Shown piece by piece: positions 1 through 7,212 of a DNA stretch of 35,326 nucleotides (the stretch's first letter is position 1; every line of letters starts with the position of its first letter). The notes below the pieces were generated by a model. It was not told the origin of the DNA, searched no databases, and saw only the letters and a list, made by a program, of their open reading frames with translations. The position numbers were made by a program, and so were the translations under genes. Source of the stretch: Candidatus Uhrbacteria bacterium (GTDB lineage Bacteria > Patescibacteriota > Patescibacteriia > JACQSD01); contig JACQSD010000025.1 in the NCBI GenBank assembly GCA_016206165.1, positions 1 to 35,326 of the forward strand, in the 5' to 3' direction.

Positions 1-1943
1 ACATCTGACATCTGACATCTGACATTTGACTGACACTGGTAGTATTTTTTAAAACCGAATTCGCGGATGGCAGCGGCAGAGACCGCTTGATTTGCGAGGA
101 CAATATACGGCTCGCCACCTGCGTTGTCTTCGATCCAATGGACTGCGGCGATATCTGATTGGCTCGTATTGAACCCACGGCTTACCGAATAACTATCCAC
201 ATTCTGCGGATAGGTGAGGTAGAGCGACGCGGTCATCGCGAGTGCAAGCACTGCAGGCGCTCCCGCTGCTATTGCAGACCTCACCCATCTCCCTCTCCTC
301 ATAGGAGAGGGGCCGAAGGCGGGCCGAGCTGGCACAGGCCCAGGGAAGGGTGAGGTTTCCAGAACGACAGCAGAAAGTATTTTGTCTATCCACCAGTCGA
401 ATCCAATGAGGAAGAAGGGGATGAGGAAGAAGTATGCGATGTCGAGCAGGCGATCTGCGTAATCGGTTTGTTCGTAGCCGATTAAAAAATTGAAGGAGAG
501 GAATCCAGCCATGAAGATGTATGATACGAGGAGGATGAAGAAACACCTGACACCTGACACTTGACACCTGACACCTTTTTTATTTTTCCACCACGAGATA
601 AATCCAGTGATGATAAAGAACCAGAAGATATTTTTTGCATTAAAAGCGTAAAAGTAGAGAAGGTCCCATGGTGCGTGGAAACGATTTTCACGATAGATAC
701 CCGTCCATTCAATCGATTGGAGCCAATGGAGAAAGTTTTGTGGCGCCCAGGTGATATGGATCGAGGAAGAGAATTGGGCAATGAGGAGGAAGGCAGCAGG
801 GATAGCAGTGGCAGCAAACACATAACACATAACACAGAACACATAACTTTTTTTTGATTGGATGAGGCGGAGCAGTAAGAGAATAAATGCAGGAATACCG
901 GCAAGTGGGTGAACGAGCAGTATAGCGAGCGCAATGAGCCAGTTTGTTATATGTTTTGTGTTATATGCTATATGAAATATGAGAACGACAAGTAACAAAT
1001 TCGCAAGCGCCTGCGGTGTGGTGATGGTGAATTGAGCAAGGAAAAAAGGAAGGAGGAGTATTCCGAATATGGAGTATGCGCGCTCAGGGTCCTGCCGCTC
1101 CGTACCCCCATCGTGCTCGCTGTCGCTCCGCGCGAATGGGGGGCCCCCACTCCGCGTCACCCTTCGCTTCCACCAATGCCCGATTGCCCACGGAATGAAC
1201 AGTGCAGCAAGGATGGGAACAAGGAGTGTATCGATCCACGCGATCGAGACAGAGAGAAATTTCGAGAGAAAAACAACGAGACTGTATTGTCCAATGTAGT
1301 AGAGCGGTTTTGGAGTCACCACACCCTCTACTGCAATCAATTTTTCCGTCGCTTGATGAATGAACGAATCAAAGCCGTAGCCGATCGGGAAGACTATCCA
1401 TCCGATTGATACAATGAGAAAAAAGAGGAGTGCGATAATACGAATCGTCGATTTGATCGACGGGTTATCGCGATACGCATGGACGAGGTAAATGCCAAAA
1501 CAAGAGAGGAGAAAGAATAATGGGAAAATAATCCATGGAATTCGGTCCCACGGCGACCGCACCGCATCAGTGATCGGGGATCGTGCGAGGATGGCGATGA
1601 TCGTGATGAACAAAGCGACGAAGAGTGCGAAAATAATTTCCACCTTTGGGCGACTGCGGTACCACGCCACTTGATCGGCTGCGAAGGTACGAATATCGCG
1701 GAGCACTGCAACAAAGGTTCGCTTGAGGAGGAGGAATGTGATGATGAGTCCCGTGCTCATGAGTGCGATGACGAAGAAGGGGAGCCCCACGATGTAATAG
1801 AAAATCGTCCCTACAATACTCAAGCTCGAAATGAGCGTGAGTATGCCAATTCCTGAATAGAAAACAATGCTTTCGCTCGGGTAAAGCCGTTTTCCAATCG
1901 TCAGGCCTAGCGCAAGGAGAAAGAGAATACTGATGAATGTCAT
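1..1943 (-). CDS. Large multi-pass membrane protein, GT-C glycosyltransferase-like (3' end outside window)
   Basis: Reading the minus strand from the ATG at 1943-1941 gives 647 codons with no stop down to base 1, so the gene is complete at its N-terminus and cut by the window edge. The protein starts with hydrophobic segments and has many more, separated by short charged loops, as in polytopic GT-C type (PMT/ArnT-like) sugar transferases. Near the visible end the motif AAVHWIEDNAGGEPYIVLAN resembles the soluble tail of such proteins. This is a family-level inference; I see no decisive catalytic motif. Several low-complexity tracts (1-37, 279-355, 544-575, 819-847, 946-981) lie inside the frame and leave it open, so they are translated as loop insertions. 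An extended -10 box lies 8 nt upstream of the ATG, implying a leaderless mRNA. Continuity of the frame makes the coding call strong and the function moderate. Confidence 0.8.
   Translation of the reverse strand, partial: MTFISILFLLALGLTIGKRLYPSESIVFYSGIGILTLISSLSIVGTIFYYIVGLPFFVIALMSTGLIITFLLLKRTFVAVLRDIRTFAADQVAWYRSRPKVEIIFALFVALFITIIAILARSPITDAVRSPWDRIPWIIFPLFFLLSCFGIYLVHAYRDNPSIKSTIRIIALLFFLIVSIGWIVFPIGYGFDSFIHQATEKLIAVEGVVTPKPLYYIGQYSLVVFLSKFLSVSIAWIDTLLVPILAALFIPWAIGHWWKRRVTRSGGPPFARSDSEHDGGTERQDPERAYSIFGILLLPFFLAQFTITTPQALANLLLVVLIFHIAYNTKHITNWLIALAILLVHPLAGIPAFILLLLRLIQSKKSYVFCVMCYVFAATAIPAAFLLIAQFSSSIHITWAPQNFLHWLQSIEWTGIYRENRFHAPWDLLYFYAFNAKNIFWFFIITGFISWWKNKKGVRCQVSGVRCFFILLVSYIFMAGFLSFNFLIGYEQTDYADRLLDIAYFFLIPFFLIGFDWWIDKILSAVVLETSPFPGPVPARPAFGPSPMRRGRWVRSAIAAGAPAVLALAMTASLYLTYPQNVDSYSVSRGFNTSQSDIAAVHWIEDNAGGEPYIVLANQAVSAAAIREFGFKKYYQCQSNVRCQMSD
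279..355 (+). repeat. REP-like palindromic element inside a coding region
   Basis: Outer arms CCTCACCC (279-286) and GGGTGAGG (348-355) flank an inner hairpin CCCTCTCCTCATAGGAGAGG. It is homologous to the intergenic element at 11721-11757 but is read through in frame by the minus-strand membrane protein, where it encodes a Pro/Arg-rich loop. Confidence 0.65.
544..575 (+). repeat. Tandem simple repeat, word TGACACC
   Basis: Four copies of a 7- to 8-nt word (CACCTGA, CACTTGA) lie inside the minus-strand membrane protein gene. A related tract built on CATCTGA fills bases 1-37. The frame stays open across both. Confidence 0.7.
819..981 (+). repeat. Inverted pair of simple repeats around about 100 bp
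   Basis: The tract at 819-847 repeats CACATAACA and the tract at 946-981 repeats its complement (GTTATATG, TGTGTTATATG). They enclose a normal-looking coding segment (848-945) of the membrane protein gene. The arrangement mirrors, at smaller scale, the inverted repeats around the S23 gene. Confidence 0.55.
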
Positions 1944-1951
1944 ACGCTTTC

Positions 1952-1960
1952 AGTATAGCA
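1952..1960 (-). promoter_or_regulatory. Extended -10 promoter of the minus-strand membrane protein
   Basis: On the minus strand TGC-TATACT (TATACT at 1957-1952) ends 8 nt before the ATG at 1943. Transcription would start at or next to the start codon, giving a leaderless message. No good -35 box is visible. The gene at 4369 has the same TGC-TATACT-8 nt-ATG arrangement. Confidence 0.5.
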
Positions 1961-1975
1961 GACTTTACAAAATCT

Positions 1976-2004
1976 TTGACAGAATGGTTTTTTTGTGGTA
2001 GGAT
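1976..2004 (+). promoter_or_regulatory. Promoter TTGACA-17-TAGGAT for the 2039 gene
   Basis: TTGACA at 1976-1981 and TAGGAT at 1999-2004 are separated by 17 nt. The expected start near 2011 lies downstream of an in-frame ATG at 1937 and upstream of the ATG at 2039, which decides the start of the following gene. Confidence 0.6.
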
Positions 2005-2038
2005 TTTGTCAATAAGATCGCAGCATTATTTTTTTAGT

Positions 2039-3004
2039 ATGTATAAACCAGACTCCGAACCAAAACGACGAATACATGACGGGAATCTTTTAACGTTCCT
2101 GCGCGATGCTGCGGAGCCAAATGGCGCCGATGCCTATGATTGCGACCCTGTTGCTGGATATATCAGTGAGGTGCATGTCATCCAAGGTCCAATGAAGGCT
2201 GCGCATGCAACGAGGCTTGCGCGTATTCAGGAAAACGCTACAGCGCGACAGGAACGACAGGAGGGGGAATTTCGGGAAGAATTTGGGAACGTACGTGGCC
2301 AACGACGTGCGGAAGGGAAAGAGCAAGCGGATGTCGATGGGGAACTCTATGTGCGCATGGTGACCGCACTGAACCAGGCGAATGCATGGCTTGGAGTTGA
2401 TGGGCACCTTTCGGTGACACACAAAAGCGATGATTGGACAAAAGGGAGTGATCTTATTCTCACATTGCCGGGCCCAAATGGGCAGCCAGTGCGACTTGCC
2501 ATTGATATGACGGTTGCAAAAAGTGATGACGTTGTGAATAAAAAACTTGATCGTATTTTCGAAACAATAAAAGATGGAAAGATGACAACCGTCGAGTATT
2601 TTGAGGATCCAGAGACGCACCAGAAGGAAAAACTTGAAATGATTCCGCGTGTGGTGGTCCCGATTGGTGAGGAGGGTCTGCAAAAATTACGGGACATCAC
2701 GGCACAGTTTTTTTCTGGAGAGAAGCGTGTGTGGGGTGAAGAGACGGGATTTCCAAAAGCTTTTCTTGATACCATCATTGGAGAATTGGAAGGATTCATT
2801 CACGTGCTTGAGCGTGCTGCGGCTGCAAAGACACTTCCTGACAAGGCAATGAAGAACAAGGATCACATGATTGAAAAGATGCGCGTGATCCTCGCGCCGC
2901 TTCGCGAGCTCCGAAATTCGAAAGACATTACAAAGCTCGGGAGATGGGAATTGGATGAGCGGCAACTCTATGTGTTGGATTATGTACAAGGGCTCGCTGC
3001 ATAA
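2039..3004 (+). CDS. Conserved-looking protein of unknown function, possible nuclease-like fold
   Basis: A 321-residue soluble protein. The reading frame is open from 1937, but a consensus promoter lies between 1937 and 2039, so translation from the ATG at 2039 (MYKPDSEPKRR) is chosen. Residues about 60-100 are very rich in Glu, Arg and Gln and probably form a long charged helix. The middle contains SDDWTKGSDLILTLPG followed by VRLAIDMTVAKSDDVVNKKL; this acidic-strand, IDxT, Lys layout recalls the core of PD-(D/E)XK nucleases, but the match is weak and offered only as a lead. The C-terminal 100 residues are helical, and there is no signal peptide or membrane segment. A hairpin follows the stop codon. 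Function not recognised. Confidence 0.75.
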   Translation: MYKPDSEPKRRIHDGNLLTFLRDAAEPNGADAYDCDPVAGYISEVHVIQGPMKAAHATRLARIQENATARQERQEGEFREEFGNVRGQRRAEGKEQADVDGELYVRMVTALNQANAWLGVDGHLSVTHKSDDWTKGSDLILTLPGPNGQPVRLAIDMTVAKSDDVVNKKLDRIFETIKDGKMTTVEYFEDPETHQKEKLEMIPRVVVPIGEEGLQKLRDITAQFFSGEKRVWGEETGFPKAFLDTIIGELEGFIHVLERAAAAKTLPDKAMKNKDHMIEKMRVILAPLRELRNSKDITKLGRWELDERQLYVLDYVQGLAA

Positions 3005-3031
3005 CCATATTTTTCATTTTGAATAAAAGGT

Positions 3032-3060
3032 GAAGGCGCTTCTTTAAGGGAAGCGCCTTC
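3032..3060 (+). terminator. Hairpin terminator between converging genes
   Basis: An 11-bp perfect stem (3032-3042 with 3050-3060, GAAGGCGCTTC) closes a 7-nt loop 28 nt after the stop at 3004. The following T tract is short (TTAGTTT), so termination is likely but may be incomplete. On the other strand it lies directly after the stop of the small gene 3061-3243, so it may serve both. Confidence 0.6.
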
Positions 3061-3243
3061 TTAGTTTGGCCGTTCGCGGGCCGCTTTCTCGGCGGCGAGT
3101 TGCGCGAGCCATTCCTCGATCTTCCGCCGCATGAGTGGGCGAATATCGGGGATGATCTCGCAGTCTGGGTGCAGGGGGAGTGGATGCTCCCCTGGTATTG
3201 CTGGGCCACGGGGGGCCCAGCGCTCGTTGCTCTGGTCCCCCAT
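3061..3243 (-). CDS. Small 60-residue protein of unknown function with strong Shine-Dalgarno
   Basis: The ATG at 3243 is preceded by AGGAGG (3255-3250) with 6 nt spacing, one of few strong Shine-Dalgarno sequences in the window. The protein is Pro/Arg-rich in its first half (APRGPAIPGEHPLPLHPDCE) and ends in an amphipathic, Ala/Glu/Arg-rich helix (RRKIEEWLAQLAAEKAARER). The gene is G+C-rich, uses codons like those of the 18007 and 34519 genes, has a promoter-like pair upstream and a hairpin just after the stop. These signals support a real small gene; no function is recognised. Confidence 0.6.
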   Translation of the reverse strand: MGDQSNERWAPRGPAIPGEHPLPLHPDCEIIPDIRPLMRRKIEEWLAQLAAEKAARERPN

Positions 3244-3286
3244 GGAGGGCCTCCTTTCCCTTTATTTTGTGCCTCCCAAGCCTTCT

Positions 3287-3315
3287 ACCCTAGAGTATAC
3301 GCCATATTCTGTCAA
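3287..3315 (-). promoter_or_regulatory. Putative promoter of the 60-residue protein
   Basis: On the minus strand TTGACA (3315-3310) is followed after 17 nt by TAGGGT (3292-3287). A better -10 match, TATACT (3299-3294), lies only 10 nt from the same -35 box, so which hexamer is used is uncertain. Confidence 0.45.
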
Positions 3316-3356
3316 GTTCTTTCACGGGTTGAGGATAGCCTGTGGATTACTCCCTC

Positions 3357-3385
3357 TTGACGGCATTTTGGAAAGCGCGTAGGCA
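3357..3385 (+). promoter_or_regulatory. Promoter TTGACG-17-TAGGCA of the large RNA
   Basis: TTGACG (3357-3362) and TAGGCA (3380-3385) are spaced by exactly 17 nt. The -10 box has the same TAGGNN form as the promoter at 1976. Expected start is near 3392, just before the first self-complementary segments of the non-coding region. Confidence 0.5.
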
Positions 3386-3391
3386 GTAAAT

Positions 3392-4337
3392 TACCGTCGC
3401 AAATTTTCGTTCCTTTCAATCAACCCAAACCAACCAGTTTAAAACTGGATTCGACAAGGGTTACGAGATCAAGCAGGACACCCACATGTTTCTCGCAGAG
3501 AGAAACACGCCTCGAGCAATTGAGCCCTCTTCTCGCCAAGGAAGGTGACGACGGGAAATCAACCCGACGCCGCTCGACAAAGCAGGAAGTATCTCCGGCT
3601 CCGCCTCCAAACGGAACCCGGGAGAAAGCCAAGGCTCAATTGGCACGAGATCGCAACTCTTCGGAGTGGCGATTAAGGAAATGGGTAGAGGCTTACCAAA
3701 GAGGACAGATTCCACAATGTGGCTGCCTCCGGGTAGCTTCAGCGAGGAATCCCAGCAAACGGACCATGGTATACACGGTTCTGGTCACCTCTCTTGGTTC
3801 AACCTGCTGCGCAAAGGATACTCTTCCGACCAGATCGATGCAGATGACGCGGGATGATAACTGCGTCCAAAGCATACACGAGGTCGGAACGAAAATCCTA
3901 AAGCGCGAGTCTCAAACCTGAGAGTGTGAGAAGAAGGTCATTAAGAGACCTTCGGAACCTTCTCACAATACTCTCTCCCCATCTGGAACCCCCCATGAAT
4001 TCCAATGCCAATGGAAACGCTCCCGTAAAACGGAGAATATTCAACGGCAACGGAAGGGCCTGAACGAGTCGACGGACTCAATTAGGACTCAAATAGGGAA
4101 AACCAGATCGATCAACGGGGAAAAACCTCGACATACGGCTCGGGTATCAGTCTTCCTGCTCCAGGAAGCACCCGAGCAATCCTGAATATGTTTCGTTACC
4201 AAGAGCTGCAAACTCAAGGCGACGGAATACTTCCCCCCATAAGGGATAGGGAAAACGTATGTGCCCTTTGTCGAATCTTCTTCGGCCCAGGTAGTAAACT
4301 CGCAACGCGAGTGGACTACCTGGGCCTTCTTTTTTTG
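3392..4337 (+). ncRNA. Putative large structured non-coding RNA, about 0.95 kb
   Basis: About 1.1 kb here lacks a credible protein gene; the open frames present have no start signals, odd composition and no recognisable domain. The plus strand is full of helices. Ends pair: 3448-3460 with 4264-4277 (13 bp with one bulge). Long-range: 3517-3526 with 3633-3642 (10 bp). Local hairpins: 3434-3448, 3488-3506, a two-tier helix 3926-3966, and a two-tier helix 4138-4177 (GCTCGGGT/ACCCGAGC enclosing CTTCCTG/CAGGAAG). A promoter-like pair precedes it and a strong intrinsic terminator ends it. The 5' end contains CTGGATTCGACAAGGG, which recalls the tmRNA 5' end, but no tag reading frame or tRNA-like 3' end is present. 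I do not recognise the family. Strand follows from promoter and terminator. Confidence 0.65.
4284..4337 (+). terminator. Strong intrinsic terminator of the large RNA
   Basis: A 12-bp stem (GGCCCAGGTAGT at 4284-4295 with 4315-4326) encloses a second 6-bp hairpin (ACTCGC/GCGAGT at 4298-4303 and 4307-4312) and is followed by TTCTTTTTTT. This is the clearest rho-independent terminator in the window and separates the RNA from the gene at 4369. Confidence 0.85.
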
Positions 4338-4351
4338 TAACCGGCCATGCG

Positions 4352-4360
4352 TGCTATACT
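4352..4360 (+). promoter_or_regulatory. Extended -10 promoter, probably leaderless start
   Basis: TGC-TATACT ends 8 nt before the ATG at 4369 and lies after the terminator at 4284-4337. Initiation 6-8 nt downstream would put the 5' end at the start codon. No -35 box stands out. Confidence 0.5.
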
Positions 4361-4368
4361 GTAGAGAC

Positions 4369-4959
4369 ATGCGATTTCAGTCATCTCAACGATCACACGA
4401 GCAACTCTTTTTTACTGATCGCCTGCTTGCGGCGACGGTGTTGCGTTTGTTTCCACGATGGGTGCGGCCGAATGATGTGACCGTATTCCGGATGCTCGCG
4501 ACGCCGTTTGTGTTGTGGTTGATCATCGTGCAGAATTACGTGTGGGGAATTCCTGTTTTTTTGCTTGTCGCGTTTACCGATGCGATCGATGGCGCGCTCG
4601 CGCGGACACGCAATCAAATTACCGATTGGGGGAAGCTCTATGATCCGCTTGCGGATAAACTACTCATTGGTTCGGTTGTTGCTGTTGTTGTCCTCCAACA
4701 TCTTGATCTCTGGCTTGGCATAGCGATTCTCGGCATTGAAAGTACATTTATCCTTGGCGCATGGTATTTTAAGTGGAGAGGAATGATCGTGCAGGCGAAT
4801 GTGTGGGGGAAGATCAAGATGATTTTGGAAGTACTCGCCGTTTTCTTATTGCTCCTATCGCTCATGATGCAATGGCCATCACTCCTTCCATTTTCACAGG
4901 CGACATTTATGCTCGCGATCGCATTCGCCCTTGTTAGTTTAGTGACCTATGGAATTTAA
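4369..4959 (+). CDS. CDP-alcohol phosphatidyltransferase family membrane protein
   Basis: A 196-residue membrane enzyme that should transfer a phospho-alcohol head group between CDP-diacylglycerol (or another CDP-alcohol) and an acceptor. The family signature DG-x2-AR-x8-G-x3-D-x3-D is complete in DGALARTRNQITDWGKLYDP plus LAD (residues about 69-92), including all the metal- and CDP-binding acidic residues. Four to six hydrophobic segments surround it. Length fits PgsA/phosphatidylinositol-phosphate-synthase-type proteins. The acceptor cannot be told from sequence, so no symbol is given. The frame is open upstream through the terminator, but the ATG at 4369 fits the promoter. Its stop overlaps the start of the next gene, so the two should be translationally coupled. 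Confidence 0.85.
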   Translation: MRFQSSQRSHEQLFFTDRLLAATVLRLFPRWVRPNDVTVFRMLATPFVLWLIIVQNYVWGIPVFLLVAFTDAIDGALARTRNQITDWGKLYDPLADKLLIGSVVAVVVLQHLDLWLGIAILGIESTFILGAWYFKWRGMIVQANVWGKIKMILEVLAVFLLLLSLMMQWPSLLPFSQATFMLAIAFALVSLVTYGI

Positions 4960-6610
4960 CGAAACGAAAGAACTGACAAACCAAAAAACGAAAGAACGTT
5001 CATCCGTTCATTCGTTCATCCGTTCATTCGTACCTTGGTCACACGCCTTCTTGATGGCTGGGGCAGTTTTGTTTTTTCTCGTCACATCGTATTTTTCATT
5101 TCAATTACAAAATCCATACAGCAGTCCGGATGAAACCGCGCAAGCCTACTTTATTCAACAGTATGCAACCACGGGAACGTTGCGCGTCGCGGAACCGTTG
5201 AATGCGGTCGTCGAGAATATTATCCATCCGCGGTCGATGAATGTGTTTGATCATGATCTTGTTCCAGGATCGTTTATTGGTCTCATTCTTATCTACGGAT
5301 GGATTGCCTGGTTGCTTGGGATGTGGGTAGTTCCTTTTTTAACGCCGCTCGTGGCGACATTTGGTGCGGTTGCTTTTTTCTCGATCGTTCGTTTCTTTTT
5401 TTCTGATCGTGTTGCACGGTGGTCATTTTTCATACTCCTCTTGCACCCGGCGTATGTGTACTACTCCTCGCGCTCACTTCTCTCAGCGAATGTTTTTTTC
5501 ATATCGATGCTCATGATTGGTGTCGCGGTACTCCTTACACACCACGAACGATGGACGGCATGGGCGATTGGTGGTGTTTCCATTGGCGCGAGTCTTATCG
5601 CACGCACAACGGAGGCCGGGTGGGTTCTGGGTGTATTTTTCCTTGTCATTCTTTATTTCCGGCAGCGCATTCACGTACGTCATCTCTTTATCTTTTTTTT
5701 CGCGGTGATCTTTGCTTTTCTTCCGGTGCTCGCACACCAAGCACTCCTGTACGGGCACGCACTGACCACAGGGTATGCGCAGGGAGGGGAGTCGATCGTG
5801 CCCCTCATCTCCCCATGGAGATTTTCATCGCCAGTGCGCGCAATCATCAGCGCATTTGTTCTTCCATTTGGGTTTGACGCTGCGAATATACTCAAGAATG
5901 CGTACGAGTATCTTGTCCTCCTTTTTTGGTGGTTGACGATTCCTGCACTCCTCGGGATTGTGATAATGATACGAAAGAACGAAAGGACGCGCGAACGAAA
6001 GAACAGTTCTTCCGTTTCTTGGTTCATCGGTTCTTTCGTTTTCATTGCTTTGTGGCTCGTCGTGTACTATGGCTCCTCTACGTTTCGTGATAGTCCGTTG
6101 CCATCGCCGACGATTGGAACAGCATATGTTCGTTACTGGCTTCCTCTTTTTGTGTTGAGCATCCCATTTATGGCTATTGCGTTTCAATCCATCACAACGC
6201 GTTGGTTTCAGACGTGTGTGGTTACGGCTTGTGCGCTCTTCTCGATCGCATCCACGTTTGTACTCACGCAGGAGAGTTTGTGGTGGATGCGTGCATCGAC
6301 CCGAAAACAGCGTGTGATCGCAGTAGAAATTTTGACCATTGTTCCATCGAATGGAGTCATTCTCACGGAAAGTTCAGACAAATTATTTTTTCCATCGCGC
6401 CGGGTGATGCAGTTTGATCCAAAAGAGCAACTGAAGATTGAGCGGTTGCTTGCCCGCGTTGCGGAGCGTGTGCCGGTGTATTTTTATACGAGCCTTGCGC
6501 CACGTGGAATTGAGTATTTGAATACGCGCCACCTTGCAAAGTATGGAGTAGCGTGGGAAGATGCAAAGAAAATAGGAGCGTTGACACTCTACAAATTACA
6601 ACGACAGTGA
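4949..6610 (+). CDS. Polytopic membrane glycosyltransferase-like protein (GT-C/GT39 type)
   Basis: A 553-residue protein with roughly ten or more hydrophobic segments and a short soluble C-terminal part. After the first membrane helix comes NPYSSPDETAQAYFIQQYAT; an acidic residue after a SPDE-like sequence in the first extracytoplasmic loop is typical of lipid-phosphate-sugar-dependent GT-C enzymes. The likely role is transfer of a sugar from a polyprenyl-phosphate donor to an envelope glycan or protein, inferred from fold type only. Two simple-repeat tracts are translated in it: the N-terminal NETKELTNQKTKER region (4960-5030) and a loop near residue 345 (5971-6042). The start at 4949 overlaps the preceding gene by 11 nt. 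Confidence 0.75.
   Translation: MEFNETKELTNQKTKERSSVHSFIRSFVPWSHAFLMAGAVLFFLVTSYFSFQLQNPYSSPDETAQAYFIQQYATTGTLRVAEPLNAVVENIIHPRSMNVFDHDLVPGSFIGLILIYGWIAWLLGMWVVPFLTPLVATFGAVAFFSIVRFFFSDRVARWSFFILLLHPAYVYYSSRSLLSANVFFISMLMIGVAVLLTHHERWTAWAIGGVSIGASLIARTTEAGWVLGVFFLVILYFRQRIHVRHLFIFFFAVIFAFLPVLAHQALLYGHALTTGYAQGGESIVPLISPWRFSSPVRAIISAFVLPFGFDAANILKNAYEYLVLLFWWLTIPALLGIVIMIRKNERTRERKNSSSVSWFIGSFVFIALWLVVYYGSSTFRDSPLPSPTIGTAYVRYWLPLFVLSIPFMAIAFQSITTRWFQTCVVTACALFSIASTFVLTQESLWWMRASTRKQRVIAVEILTIVPSNGVILTESSDKLFFPSRRVMQFDPKEQLKIERLLARVAERVPVYFYTSLAPRGIEYLNTRHLAKYGVAWEDAKKIGALTLYKLQRQ
4960..5030 (+). repeat. Simple-repeat tracts in inverted orientation at the 5' end of a glycosyltransferase-like gene
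   Basis: ACGAAAGAAC words (4960-4997) are followed directly by GTTCATTCGTTCATCC words (4998-5030), roughly the reverse complement. They are translated as the hydrophilic N-terminus of the 4949-6610 protein. Confidence 0.6.
5971..6042 (+). repeat. Second inverted simple-repeat tract in the same gene
   Basis: ACGAAAGAACGAAAGG at the left and GGTTCTTTCGTTTT at the right of this segment are inverted copies of the word also used at 4960-5030. The segment is in frame and encodes a charged loop between membrane segments. Confidence 0.6.
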
Positions 6611-6612
6611 AT

Positions 6613-7212
6613 ATGTCTTTTCGGCGCTTTCAATTCGTGATTCGCATTATACTCATCATCATCCCCGTGATTCTCTTTTTTTGGCTGCTTGCAAAAGATT
6701 TTGTGGTCACCGGAAGACTTGTCGTTGAATACGATTTTTCGAACGATTCACCATTCATTCGCCACCTGCGATCACCCGACAATGTTGGTCGGATTCAGCT
6801 GAATAAGGTCAATCGTGACTCTACACAAAGTATGAAGAGAGATCCGGTAACTTTTGACGTGCAACTCCCGCGTCGGTTTGTACGTACTATTGTTGAACTT
6901 CGCTACACAAAAAATCCGGAACAAGAGTTTCGTCTCGGTTTGCAGCGTCGAAAAGGAACGGTGAGTCCTGAACTCCATGATCTTGCTCTCGTTGGCACTG
7001 ATGGACCGTGGACGATCGGTACTGCAACATTTGATCATCTTGAGCGTTTTGATTTTTCGAAAGACCGATATCAATTTTTCTTGAGTGCACCAGGGCTCAC
7101 ACGATCAAAAGATCCCATTCTCTTGACCTCGATTCGGATCATCTTTGAACGTGAACCATGGACGATGAATAATTTTTTCCCACGCGTATGGAATTTCTTC
7201 AAAAGAAAATAG
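6613..7212 (+). CDS. Single-pass membrane protein of unknown function
   Basis: A 199-residue protein starting 2 nt after the stop of the glycosyltransferase-like gene; the in-frame upstream extension only overlaps that gene, so ATG 6613 is chosen. Residues about 8-30 form one membrane anchor (FVIRIILIIIPVILFFWLL) and the rest would lie outside: a beta-rich domain without cysteines. Position between glycosyltransferase-like and cupin genes suggests envelope glycan work. No family recognised. Confidence 0.7.
   Translation: MSFRRFQFVIRIILIIIPVILFFWLLAKDFVVTGRLVVEYDFSNDSPFIRHLRSPDNVGRIQLNKVNRDSTQSMKRDPVTFDVQLPRRFVRTIVELRYTKNPEQEFRLGLQRRKGTVSPELHDLALVGTDGPWTIGTATFDHLERFDFSKDRYQFFLSAPGLTRSKDPILLTSIRIIFEREPWTMNNFFPRVWNFFKRK

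Noticed and set aside
819..847. CRISPR-like direct repeats
   Set aside because: Units are 8-9 nt words without spacers; they are simple repeats.
1937..2038. N-terminal extension of the 2039 gene from ATG 1937
   Set aside because: The -35 and -10 boxes of its promoter lie inside this extension.
3520..3921. 133-codon open frame in the non-coding region
   Set aside because: No start signal, basic low-complexity composition, and it runs through segments whose bases pair in several hairpins.
3420..4280. tmRNA (ssrA), possibly intron-interrupted
   Set aside because: Only the 5' motif fits. No tag frame ending in a typical LAA-type sequence, no T-arm and no CCA-ending acceptor strand complementary to the 5' end was found.
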